11,373 nt of DNA, taken from assembly GCA_964581605.1 (NCBI GenBank), contig CAZOPF010000146.1:1-11373 (forward strand), given 5' to 3'. This stretch comes from CAADGU01 sp964581605. Lineage in GTDB: Bacteria; Chloroflexota; Anaerolineae; Promineifilales; Promineifilaceae. Below, in pieces: positions 1 through 6,387 of the stretch; positions within the stretch are counted from its first letter, which is position 1; each line of letters starts with the position of its first letter. Both the position numbers and the translations under genes were made by a program. Under the pieces are notes generated by a model, which worked only from the letters and a program-made list of their open reading frames with translations, had not been told where the DNA came from and made no database searches.

Positions 1-56
1 ACTGCTCACTGCTCACTGCTCACTGCTCACTGCTCACTGCTCACTGCTCACTGTTC
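1..56. repeat. Tandem heptamer array, about 8 units of ACTGCTC
   Basis: Seven perfect ACTGCTC units (1-49) are followed by a variant ACTGTTC (50-56). The array begins at the window edge, so its full length is unknown. Read on the minus strand the unit is AGTGAGC, which contains TGA. Because 7 is not a multiple of 3, the array puts a stop codon in every minus-strand frame, and the stop of the 68-aa gene lies inside it. The plus-strand reading of the unit contains no stop in any frame. It is related in form to the arrays at 342-369 and 11219-11281. Confidence 0.95.
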
Positions 57-240
57 CCCCCTCCCCCGGCAACATGCGCTGCACAATCGCCAGCATGTCG
101 GCCCATTCGCGGAAGTAGTGGACTTTACCCGTGGGCACATATTGCACACGGCCGCGCCATTCAGTACGGCCGTTCTCAATCTCCTGCGCCCAAATGCGAA
201 TGACAAACAGGTGGCCTGGTAGGGGGCTGCTTTGATCCAT
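34..240 (-). CDS. Small conserved hypothetical protein, 68 aa
   Basis: This gene encodes a soluble 68-residue protein of unknown function. The core pattern, FVIRIW at residues 12-17, a WRG at 28-30 and an aromatic VHYFREW at 40-46, resembles small Chloroflexi proteins I recall of the type 'FVVRIW...WRG.V.H..SG..RYF...'. That family memory is not verified here. There is no signal peptide, membrane segment or catalytic motif. The start is the ATG at 240, with only a weak GGCGG-like ribosome site upstream. The last six residues (TVSSEQ) and the TGA stop are encoded by the heptamer array, so the C-terminus looks like repeat-derived extension rather than conserved protein. One ACGGCCGT octamer (166-173) falls in frame as Asn-Gly-Arg. 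It lies downstream of the large regulator on the same strand, but a candidate terminator separates them. Confidence 0.65.
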   Translation of the reverse strand: MDQSSPLPGHLFVIRIWAQEIENGRTEWRGRVQYVPTGKVHYFREWADMLAIVQRMLPGEGGTVSSEQ

Positions 241-313
241 GCCGCCAGCTTAACCGGTGGCTATCGTAGGGGTATCGCAGGGGGAGGTGGTTGAGGGGAG
301 TAGTGTGACAAAT

Positions 314-362
314 CGTGAGGCGTGCTGCCTGACCGGAGGGGTTTCACGCCTCACGCCTCACG
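314..362 (-). terminator. Candidate hairpin terminator built from inverted heptamers
   Basis: CGTGAGGCGTG at 314-324 is the exact reverse complement of CACGCCTCACG, which occurs twice in overlapping copies at 345-355 and 352-362. Minus-strand transcripts leaving the 1172-aa gene could fold an 11-bp stem with a loop of 20 or 27 nt just at and after the stop codon. The stem is followed by ATTTGT, a poor U-tract, so intrinsic termination is only plausible. Confidence 0.4.
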
Positions 363-369
363 GTTCAAC
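342..369. repeat. Short heptamer repeat (CCTCACG type) over a stop codon
   Basis: The units are TTTCACG, CCTCACG, CCTCACG and GTTCAAC: two perfect copies flanked by two diverged ones. On the minus strand they read as CGTGAGG-type units carrying TGA, and the TGA at 353-351 is the stop of the 1172-aa regulator. It is the same design as the array at 1-56, with a different unit sequence. Confidence 0.6.
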
Positions 370-3300
370 GCCTGCCGGTCCCGCAAAATGGTACGGCGGC
401 TAACGCCCAGGGCCTGCGCCAGGTCATCATCGGTGGCGGCGGCACCCTGGGCGGCGGCTTCTTGCAGGAGGCGTTGTAGAATGGATTGGCGGCGGGCGGC
501 AGGGGAGGCGGCCAGTTCGTCGGCGACGGTGTAGAGCGTCCAGGTCACGGCCGTGTAATCAGCGTCGGCCAGGCGGCGGCCAGAGGGGGTGCCTGTTTTG
601 ACGAGTTGGGTTTGCGTGGTGCGGGTGTGCTGCGCGACGGCCGTCCGCACCACCTGATTGCGCGGGTTCAAGTGCAGGAAAGACGGCCGTTGTGCTTCCG
701 GCAGAGCATTGGCCGTTTGCCACAACACCTGCTCCGCCAGCGCCAATTGATAAAGCGCCTTTGCCTCCTGGCCCTGCGCCCGCAGGATTTCATAGGCGGC
801 AAAATGAACCTGCTGCCGTGCTTCTGGAATGGTTTGCGGCGAAAGGCCACCCAGTGCCGCCTGCACCGCGCTCTGGGCAGCAGCCATGTCCCCCCGCGCC
901 AGCAGCGCCAGCGCCAGGTCGGCCTGGGTAAAACAGAGATTGCTGGTTTCACCCAATTCAGCGCGGATGTGTACGGCCGTGGTCAAATCCGCCACCGCCT
1001 CGTCCCATCGCCCTTCCTGATAACAGGTCACGCCACGGCCGTGCAGCGCATACCCCTCACTCCGCCTCCGCCCCATTTCCCGGTTGAGAGTCAGCGCCTC
1101 GGTGAACAAGGGGATGGCCTGCCCGGTCTGGCCGGTATCCAGGTAAAGATTCGCCAGGTTACTCAGGTTGATCGCCAGCGACTGCCGGTCACGGGTGATG
1201 CGCAAGATGGCTAATGCCTGTTGGATGTGCGCAATGGCCGCCGCAAAGTCGCCAGTGAGCGCATACAGAGCGCCCAGGTTGCCCAAACTGCTGGCCTGTG
1301 CCCACAACTCACCCAATTCACGGTTCAAAGCGAGTGCTTGTTTGGCATGGGCAATGGCCTGGTCATAATCACCCAATCCCCAATAAACCGTTACCAGATT
1401 ACCCAACGCCAACGCCTCCAGAGAACGGCTGCCTATCTGCCGGCTGGTTGCCAATGCCTGCTGGAAAAGGGTGATGGCCTGGGTGAAATCGTTGAGCCGC
1501 TGCGCCACAATGCCCGCCATGACATAGTTGTTGGCGACGCCAGCCGTGTTACCCAACTGCTCATACAACTGCCGGGCCTGGGCGAAGTAAGCGCGGGCGG
1601 CCTGGTAATTGCCCTGGTCGCGCTCTACCTGACCCAGCGTCTCCAACAAGGTGGCCTGGGCGTCTGGTTCTGGCGAAAGTTGCAAACCGGCCTGGATGGT
1701 CTGGCGTGCCTGGGAAAAATCGGATAGCTGCCAGTAGAATTTGGCCTGTAGGGCCAGCACATGCGCCAGTTTGGCCGGATCGCCCAGCTGCCGGGCCAGG
1801 GTGTGTAGTTGGGCCAGGTCTGCCTCTTGGGCCGCTCGCTCGCCCATGGCGCCCAAAGCCCGCGCCCGCCCCAACAGGGCTGCATACCGGTTCGGCCCAT
1901 CATCTGGCGGCAAGGCGGCCAATGCCTGGGTAAACAGGTCACGGGCGGTCTGGTTGGCATAACGAGGCAAACTCTCCTGCCCGGCTAACAAAGCGTAGCG
2001 GGCTACGGCCGTGTTATCACCACTTTCCTGGGCATGGTAGAGCAGGGGCAGGGTGGCTTCCGGGCGTAAATGGGTCAGGGCTGCCAGGGCACGGCCGTGT
2101 AACTGCCGCCGCCGTTCATCCGGGGTATCCAGATAGACAGCGGCGCGTAGCGTATCATGGCTAAAACGATACCCGTCTTTTTGCAAAATGAGCAGGCGGC
2201 GCTCTTCCAATTCCCCGGCCAGGGTGGGCAGTTCGGCGGCGGGCAGGCCGGTAATCACCGCTTCCCACAGCGCATAGTCAAAATGCAGCCCCAAAACGGC
2301 CGCGGCCTGCAAGACGAGCAAACTGGCGTCTGATAATGACGCCAATCGCCGCCGCTGTAAGGACAACAGTTCTGGCGGGGCGGTGGGGTCGTCCAGTTCC
2401 AACAGGTTTTGCGCCAGCAGCGGGTTGCCGCCGCTGGCCTGGTGCAGCCGGGCCAGCGCCGCTGTGCTTAATGTACCCCGGCCTAAAGCACGCGCCATTT
2501 CCGCCAATGCCTGCGGCTCCAAACCGGCCAACCGCAGCACGATGGCTCCTTGCTGCTCCCAGGTGGTCAGGGTTTGCCATACGGCCGTTTGCTGGCGCAG
2601 CTCCCCCCATCGGCCGCTAACAATGAGCAGCACGGACAGTTCCGCCAGCGCCGGTTGCAGGTGGGTGAGCAGGGGCCAGACGGCCGTGTCTGCCCACTGC
2701 ACATCGTCCAAAATAAGGAGGTGGGGGGCAATTTGGTGCAGGCCGTCTAGCAGCAGGCGCAGAGCTACAGGAAGTTGTTCTTCGGAGCGGGTAGATTCAG
2801 GCAGCGGGGGTAAGGTGAGTTCACGCTCAATGGCGGGTACGATTTGGCCGGCCAGGGTGAGCGGCCAGGGGGGCAGCAGGCGGGCCAGTTGTTGCAGGCG
2901 GGGGCGGGGCAGCACGGCCGTGAGCGCCTCGGCCAGCGGCGTATAAGGGGCGGGCAAAACAAACTGTTCACCACGCCCCCAACCCACCTGCCAGCCGCGC
3001 CAATCGGCGGACTGTGCCAGCGATTCCAGCAGGCGGCTTTTGCCCATACCAGCTTCGCCCAACAGCACCGCCAGGCCGCCGCGTCCATCGCGGGCTTCGC
3101 CCAGCCGTGCAAGTAGCTGCGTGCGCTCAAGCGCGCGCCCAACAAAAGGGGTGGTGGTGAGGCCGACGGCCGTTTGCTGCTGAAGTTCCCATTCGGCCCG
3201 CAACTGCCGGGCTAACTGCTGCGTGGCGGCGGCAGGGGCTACGTTTAATTCCCCGGCCAGTAATTTTTGGAAGTTTTCGTAGACGATCAGGGCTTCATCC

Positions 3301-3869
3301 AGGCGATTCTGCCCGGCATGGCAGCGCATCAACCCGCGTTGGGCAGCCTCGTTTAATTCGTCTAGCACTGCCAGACGGCCGTAGTAAGCGGCGGCCTCGG
3401 CGAATTGCTGTCCATTTTCGGCGACTTCGGCCAGGGTGAGGAGAACGGCCGTTAACTCTTCGCGCAGCCGTTCGCGCCACCCCCAAATCCATTCGTCTTC
3501 AATTTCCGGCGCCAGGTCGCTCCGGTATAAAGCGGCCGCCTGGGCCGGTTCGCTGGCGGCCAATCGCCTGAATTCCCATACGTCCACCCATAGATCAGGC
3601 GGCGGGGTCAGGGCAATGCGCTCGGTCTGGGCATCGAGCCAGCTGGGAGGGACGGTCTGGCGCAGGCGGTAAAGGGCATCAGAGAGGGCGCGGCGGCCGC
3701 GGGCGGGTGGGGTATCGGGCCAGAGGTGGGTGGTCAGTTGGTCACGGCCGTGTGCCCGTTCTGGATGCAACAACAGATAAACCAGCAATCGTTGTGCCTG
3801 CCGGCCGGAAAGGGTGAGCGGGGGTTCAGCCCGAAAACTACCGAAGAGATAGATGCGTTGGGCTGTCAT
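351..3869 (-). CDS. BTAD/STAND ATPase-TPR transcriptional regulator with C-terminal HTH, 1172 aa
   Basis: This is a large cytoplasmic signal-integrating regulator of the SARP/AfsR-like and MalT-like STAND type. Residues 1-95 look like an OmpR/PhoB-like winged helix. Residues about 96-230 are a bacterial transcriptional activator domain (BTAD). An AAA/NTPase module follows, with Walker A GEAGMGKS at 271-278 and Walker B LLILDDVQWAD at 384-394. Residues about 615-1050 form many TPR-like helix pairs (for example around 740-780, 790-820, 830-850, 870-890 and 910-930), a usual ligand or protein sensor. The end, about 1145-1169 (DDLAQALGVSRRTILRDRQA), is a DeoR/HTH_11-like helix-turn-helix. Its ATG directly follows the TAG stop of the upstream gene (TAGATG), implying translational coupling. 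The ligand and target genes are not evident. It carries 14 of the window's ACGGCCGT octamers. The domain architecture is clear; the regulatory role is inferred. Confidence 0.9.
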   Translation of the reverse strand: MTAQRIYLFGSFRAEPPLTLSGRQAQRLLVYLLLHPERAHGRDQLTTHLWPDTPPARGRRALSDALYRLRQTVPPSWLDAQTERIALTPPPDLWVDVWEFRRLAASEPAQAAALYRSDLAPEIEDEWIWGWRERLREELTAVLLTLAEVAENGQQFAEAAAYYGRLAVLDELNEAAQRGLMRCHAGQNRLDEALIVYENFQKLLAGELNVAPAAATQQLARQLRAEWELQQQTAVGLTTTPFVGRALERTQLLARLGEARDGRGGLAVLLGEAGMGKSRLLESLAQSADWRGWQVGWGRGEQFVLPAPYTPLAEALTAVLPRPRLQQLARLLPPWPLTLAGQIVPAIERELTLPPLPESTRSEEQLPVALRLLLDGLHQIAPHLLILDDVQWADTAVWPLLTHLQPALAELSVLLIVSGRWGELRQQTAVWQTLTTWEQQGAIVLRLAGLEPQALAEMARALGRGTLSTAALARLHQASGGNPLLAQNLLELDDPTAPPELLSLQRRRLASLSDASLLVLQAAAVLGLHFDYALWEAVITGLPAAELPTLAGELEERRLLILQKDGYRFSHDTLRAAVYLDTPDERRRQLHGRALAALTHLRPEATLPLLYHAQESGDNTAVARYALLAGQESLPRYANQTARDLFTQALAALPPDDGPNRYAALLGRARALGAMGERAAQEADLAQLHTLARQLGDPAKLAHVLALQAKFYWQLSDFSQARQTIQAGLQLSPEPDAQATLLETLGQVERDQGNYQAARAYFAQARQLYEQLGNTAGVANNYVMAGIVAQRLNDFTQAITLFQQALATSRQIGSRSLEALALGNLVTVYWGLGDYDQAIAHAKQALALNRELGELWAQASSLGNLGALYALTGDFAAAIAHIQQALAILRITRDRQSLAINLSNLANLYLDTGQTGQAIPLFTEALTLNREMGRRRSEGYALHGRGVTCYQEGRWDEAVADLTTAVHIRAELGETSNLCFTQADLALALLARGDMAAAQSAVQAALGGLSPQTIPEARQQVHFAAYEILRAQGQEAKALYQLALAEQVLWQTANALPEAQRPSFLHLNPRNQVVRTAVAQHTRTTQTQLVKTGTPSGRRLADADYTAVTWTLYTVADELAASPAARRQSILQRLLQEAAAQGAAATDDDLAQALGVSRRTILRDRQALNREA

Positions 3870-4406
3870 CTAGCCATAATTGAATTTGTACTTGACCCCA
3901 TCGCGGGTTTTGAGTTCCTGCCAACCAAATTTGTTCAGGGTTACGTCGGGGCGGCGGCAAAAGGCCAGCATTTCCGTGGCGATGGCGGGGGCGGCGTAGA
4001 CGGCCGTTTCTTCAAACAAATCTACCGGGTTTAGCCCCAATTTTTGGGCGACATGCAGGTATACGGCCATGCCAACCTCCACTTTGCGTTTTTCGGGGAT
4101 GGTGTAGTTGGCAATGGCAAAACCGGTGAGGCCGCTGTGCAGCCAGTCTGGCTCTTTGCGGCGGGCAGCGATGGTGGCGGCGCGGTGGCCGTAGATGCCA
4201 AAGAGGGAGCGGTGTTCAGGGGGCAGGCTCTCTTGAAATTGGGTGCGTTCGGCGGGGGTGACGGCCGTGAACCGGGACACAATCCCGCGAATTTGCTCAT
4301 CCACCGCGCAGGGCAACGACTCAGCATAATAGTTGACCACTTCAATTTGCCCCAAGAGGGCGATGACGTCTGCAATAAAGGTGTGAATGGCGTTTCCGTT
4401 TTTCAT
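3870..4406 (-). CDS. Hypothetical protein, 178 aa, coupled to the downstream regulator
   Basis: I do not recognise this protein. It is soluble and appears mostly helical, with no signal peptide or transmembrane segment. Visible features are a central HRSLFGIYGHRAATIAARRKEP stretch split over residues about 67-86, a hydrophobic helical region around residues 113-124 (AVYLHVAQKLGL), and a basic, aromatic C-terminus (KFGWQELK... to NYG). Two ACGGCCGT octamers encode Thr-Ala-Val in it. The ATG at 4406 has no Shine-Dalgarno sequence (TTTCACCACC precedes it) and lies 9 nt after a strong hairpin, so its translation may depend on that structure or on readthrough from gpmI. Its TAG stop is fused to the ATG of the large regulator. 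It might be a partner or sensor for that regulator; this rests on position only. Confidence 0.75.
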   Translation of the reverse strand: MKNGNAIHTFIADVIALLGQIEVVNYYAESLPCAVDEQIRGIVSRFTAVTPAERTQFQESLPPEHRSLFGIYGHRAATIAARRKEPDWLHSGLTGFAIANYTIPEKRKVEVGMAVYLHVAQKLGLNPVDLFEETAVYAAPAIATEMLAFCRRPDVTLNKFGWQELKTRDGVKYKFNYG

Positions 4407-4415
4407 GGTGGTGAA

Positions 4416-4448
4416 AGGTGCGACGCCCTTCAGAAGGGCGTCGCACCT
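4416..4448 (-). repeat. Perfect 15-bp inverted repeat between gpmI and the 178-aa gene
   Basis: AGGTGCGACGCCCTT (4416-4430) pairs perfectly with AAGGGCGTCGCACCT (4434-4448) around a 3-nt CAG loop. It fills nearly all of the 45-nt gap between the gpmI stop (4452) and the next ATG (4406). In the minus-strand transcript it is followed by UUUCACC rather than a U-run, so it is not a standard intrinsic terminator. It could be a dispersed REP-like palindrome, an RNA-stability or processing element that lowers downstream expression, or a translation-control hairpin. The structure is certain; the role is unknown. Confidence 0.85.
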
Positions 4449-4451
4449 GGC

Positions 4452-5981
4452 TTATTCGATCAAACTCCGCCCGGTCATTTCGGCCGGTTGCTCAATGCCT
4501 AACAAGGCCAGCACGGTCGGGGCCACATCGGCCAGAATGCCACGCGGCCGCAGCCAGTAGTTTTCTGCGCCGATGACAAAAAGGGAGACAGGCTGGGTGG
4601 TGTGGTAGGTGTGGGGGCCACCGGTTTGTTCGTTGATCATGATTTCGCAGTTACCATGATCGGCCGTGACCAGAGCAACACCGCCTTTGGCGACAATGGC
4701 GTCCACCAGCTTTCCGGCGCACTCATCTACTGCTTCCACCGCTTTGATGGCTGCTGCCAGCACACCCGTATGCCCCACCATGTCCGGGTTGGCAAAGTTG
4801 ACCAGGATGAAGTCGTCGTCGTGGGTGTGGAGGCGATTGAGCACGGCCGTAGCCAATGGATAGGCGCTCATTTCCGGCTGCAAATCATAGGTAGGTACTT
4901 TGGGCGACGGTTCCAGGTGGCGTTCCTCACCGGGGAAGGGGGTTTCCAGCCCGCCATTGAAGAAGTAGGTGACGTGGGCGTACTTTTCCGTCTCGGCGGC
5001 GTGGAACTGCTGACGGCCGGCTTTGCTCAACACTTCGGCCAGCGGGTTCGTGATTTCCTGTTCGGGGAAGATCACGTCTACATCAAAGGTGTCTTCGTAG
5101 GATGTCATGGTGAGGATATGTAGATCGGGGATGTAGGCGTGGGGGAAGCCATTGAAGTCGGGGAAGAGGAAGGTGGTGACGATTTCGCGCATCCGGTCGG
5201 CGCGGAAGTTGGTGAAGATGAGACAGTCGCCCGGCTCAACCCTGACATTCCTGTCGCCCACGTCAATGGCCACAGGCAGGACAAATTCGTCGGTGACGCC
5301 GTTGGTATAGGAGGCTTGCAGGGCGGCTTGCACGGAGACGGCCGTAGCCTCCTCTTCGCCGCGATGCAGGGCGATGTTGTCATACCCTTTTTGCACACGC
5401 GGCCACCGTTTGTCTCGATCCATGGTGTAATACCGGCCGCATACGGAAGCGACCACGCCGGGATATGTTTTTAGGAAGGCATCCAGTTTGGCGGCAAATT
5501 CGAGGGCGCTGTGGGGGGGGGTGTCACGGCCGTCGGTAATGAGATGCAGCACCGGTTCCACGCCTGATTGATTGGCCCGCTTAATCAAGGCATACAAATG
5601 GCTGTCATGGCTGTGGACGCCACCCTCACCCAAGAGGCCAATCAGATGCAGTTTGCCGCCTCTGGCTTTCACCTGCTCAATGGCGTTCACCAGAGTGGGG
5701 ATTTCAAAAAATGTGCCATTGCGAATGGCGAGGTTGATGCGCGTGAGGTCTTGATACACAATGCGCCCCGCCCCCAGGTTCAAATGCCCCACTTCGGAGT
5801 TGCCCATTTGCCCATCGGGCAGTCCCACCGCTTCCCCAGAAGCATCGAGCACAGCCCGTTCATAATTTCGCAGCCAGCGATCAAAATTTGGGGTGTTGGC
5901 CTGCACCACCGCATTGCCGTGTTCCCGTTCCCGAATTCCCCACCCGTCCAGAATAATTAAAGCTACTGGTTTTCGACTCAT
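4452..5981 (-). CDS. gpmI: 2,3-bisphosphoglycerate-independent phosphoglycerate mutase, 509 aa
   Basis: This enzyme interconverts 3- and 2-phosphoglycerate in glycolysis/gluconeogenesis through a phosphoserine intermediate and two metal ions (typically Mn). It belongs to the alkaline phosphatase superfamily. Residues 1-509 match the usual family length of about 510. Family motifs in order are LDGWG with metal Asp12, GQMGNSEVGH with nucleophile Ser62, GVHSHDSH (His123), ITDGRDT (148-154), NFRADRMRE (258-266), the metal site NFANPDMVGHTG (Asp400, His404), TADHGN (Asp441, His442) and His460. All expected catalytic residues are present. The start at 5981 is supported by AAGGAG nine bases upstream. 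It is the first gene of a minus-strand run with the 178-aa gene and the large regulator. Three ACGGCCGT octamers lie in frame (two as Thr-Ala-Val, one in the TDGRDT motif). Confidence 0.98.
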   Translation of the reverse strand: MSRKPVALIILDGWGIREREHGNAVVQANTPNFDRWLRNYERAVLDASGEAVGLPDGQMGNSEVGHLNLGAGRIVYQDLTRINLAIRNGTFFEIPTLVNAIEQVKARGGKLHLIGLLGEGGVHSHDSHLYALIKRANQSGVEPVLHLITDGRDTPPHSALEFAAKLDAFLKTYPGVVASVCGRYYTMDRDKRWPRVQKGYDNIALHRGEEEATAVSVQAALQASYTNGVTDEFVLPVAIDVGDRNVRVEPGDCLIFTNFRADRMREIVTTFLFPDFNGFPHAYIPDLHILTMTSYEDTFDVDVIFPEQEITNPLAEVLSKAGRQQFHAAETEKYAHVTYFFNGGLETPFPGEERHLEPSPKVPTYDLQPEMSAYPLATAVLNRLHTHDDDFILVNFANPDMVGHTGVLAAAIKAVEAVDECAGKLVDAIVAKGGVALVTADHGNCEIMINEQTGGPHTYHTTQPVSLFVIGAENYWLRPRGILADVAPTVLALLGIEQPAEMTGRSLIE

Positions 5982-5990
5982 CCTGATTCA

Positions 5991-5996
5991 CTCCTT
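5991..5996 (-). promoter_or_regulatory. Ribosome binding site of gpmI
   Basis: On the minus strand AAGGAG lies nine bases upstream of the ATG at 5981. It is the best Shine-Dalgarno match among the minus-strand genes here and fixes the gpmI start. Confidence 0.75.
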
Positions 5997-6015
5997 CTCA
6001 TGCACGGGTGGCCCA

Positions 6016-6033
6016 GATAAAATAGATTTTATC
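6016..6033. promoter_or_regulatory. AT-rich palindrome in the gpmI leader, possible operator
   Basis: GATAAAAT (6016-6023) and ATTTTATC (6026-6033) form a perfect 8-bp inverted repeat around a 2-nt centre, 34 bases upstream of the gpmI start. The size and symmetry fit a dimeric regulator site. The minus-strand copy also contains a TAAAAT that could act as a -10 box, although no good -35 stands at 16-18 bases. No U-run or other terminator feature accompanies it. Confidence 0.35.
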
Positions 6034-6094
6034 CTTAATTTCTTTATCTTTGCACCCTTCTGCCTCTTGGCGACTTTGCGTCAAAATCACTGTG

Positions 6095-6103
6095 AGTATA
6101 GCA
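6095..6103 (-). promoter_or_regulatory. Candidate extended -10 promoter for gpmI
   Basis: On the minus strand TGCTATACT reads as an extended -10 element (TGn plus TATACT, 5 of 6 to consensus), right after the U-tract of the tRNA terminator. No convincing -35 is present, as is usual for extended -10 promoters. It would give gpmI a leader of about 100 nt containing the palindrome at 6016-6033. The call is tentative. Confidence 0.3.
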
Positions 6104-6132
6104 AAAAAAAACGGCAGACTTTTGCCTGCCGT
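6102..6132 (-). terminator. Rho-independent terminator of the tRNA-Asn gene
   Basis: In the minus-strand transcript a 7-bp stem, ACGGCAG/CTGCCGU, closes an 8-nt loop and is followed by a run of nine U (A-run at 6103-6111 on plus). It begins 7 bases after the tRNA 3' end. The plus strand has no matching T-run, so it works in one direction only. It separates the tRNA transcript from gpmI. Confidence 0.9.
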
Positions 6133-6139
6133 CCAGTTA

Positions 6140-6211
6140 CTCCTCAGGTTGGACTCGAACCAACAACCCTGCGGTTAACAGCCGCATGCTCTGCCATTGA
6201 GCTACTGAGGA
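6140..6211 (-). tRNA. tRNA-Asn (anticodon GUU)
   Basis: The 72-nt minus-strand sequence folds as a full cloverleaf. The acceptor stem is TCCTCAG/CTGAGGA with discriminator G, the D-arm is GCTC...GAGC, and the anticodon stem TGCGG/CCGCA holds loop CUGUUAA with GUU at 34-36. The T-arm is GTTGG-TTCGAGT-CCAAC. CCA is not encoded (TAAC follows), so it must be added after transcription. Promoter and terminator flank it closely, making a self-contained transcription unit. Confidence 0.95.
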
Positions 6212-6225
6212 ACATAGCGAGCGGG

Positions 6226-6253
6226 ATTATAACAAATGAGACCTTTGCGTCAA
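6226..6253 (-). promoter_or_regulatory. Sigma70-type promoter of tRNA-Asn
   Basis: On the minus strand TTGACG (6253-6248) and a perfect TATAAT (6231-6226) are separated by 16 bases. Transcription would start near 6219, leaving a leader of about 8 nt before the tRNA. It is the best promoter match in the window. Confidence 0.85.
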
Positions 6254-6294
6254 GATGGGTATGCACAAAAGAAGGGGGCCGGCCGGTGTGCAAG

Positions 6295-6323
6295 TTGCCG
6301 GTGGTATGTGCATCAGATACCAT
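6295..6323 (+). promoter_or_regulatory. Candidate promoter of the asparaginase gene
   Basis: TTGCCG (6295-6300), a 17-base spacer and TACCAT (6318-6323) match the -35 and -10 consensus at 4 of 6 each. The position, about 65 bases before the ATG at 6388, suits the gene. The match is weak, and nothing better was seen between 6254 and 6387. Confidence 0.3.
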
Positions 6324-6376
6324 TTTTGCAGATTCACCACTATTCACTGTGGCCGGTTTTTAGCCGTGCCACCACT

Positions 6377-6382
6377 GGGAGG
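6377..6382 (+). promoter_or_regulatory. Ribosome binding site deciding the asparaginase start
   Basis: GGGAGG lies five bases upstream of the ATG at 6388 and supports that start. Confidence 0.7.
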
Positions 6383-6387
6383 CGATA

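Noticed and set aside
1..56. CRISPR-like array
   Set aside because: The unit is only 7 bases with no spacers, so it is a simple tandem repeat.
486..1214. Plus-strand open frames antisense to the large regulator (also 1221-1727, 2383-2946)
   Set aside because: Low-complexity translations rich in Arg/Ala/Gly, lying opposite a gene with clear domains; no ribosome site or family motif.
4416..4448. Intrinsic terminator of gpmI
   Set aside because: The stem is strong but no U-run follows in the transcript on either strand; kept as an inverted repeat of unknown role.
4044..5474. Plus-strand open frames antisense to gpmI and the 178-aa gene
   Set aside because: They mirror codon usage of the real genes on the other strand, and the gpmI assignment there is beyond doubt.
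6079..6084. TTGACG as the -35 of a gpmI promoter
   Set aside because: The hexamers at 16-18 bases downstream (CAGAAG, AGAAGG) do not resemble a -10 box.
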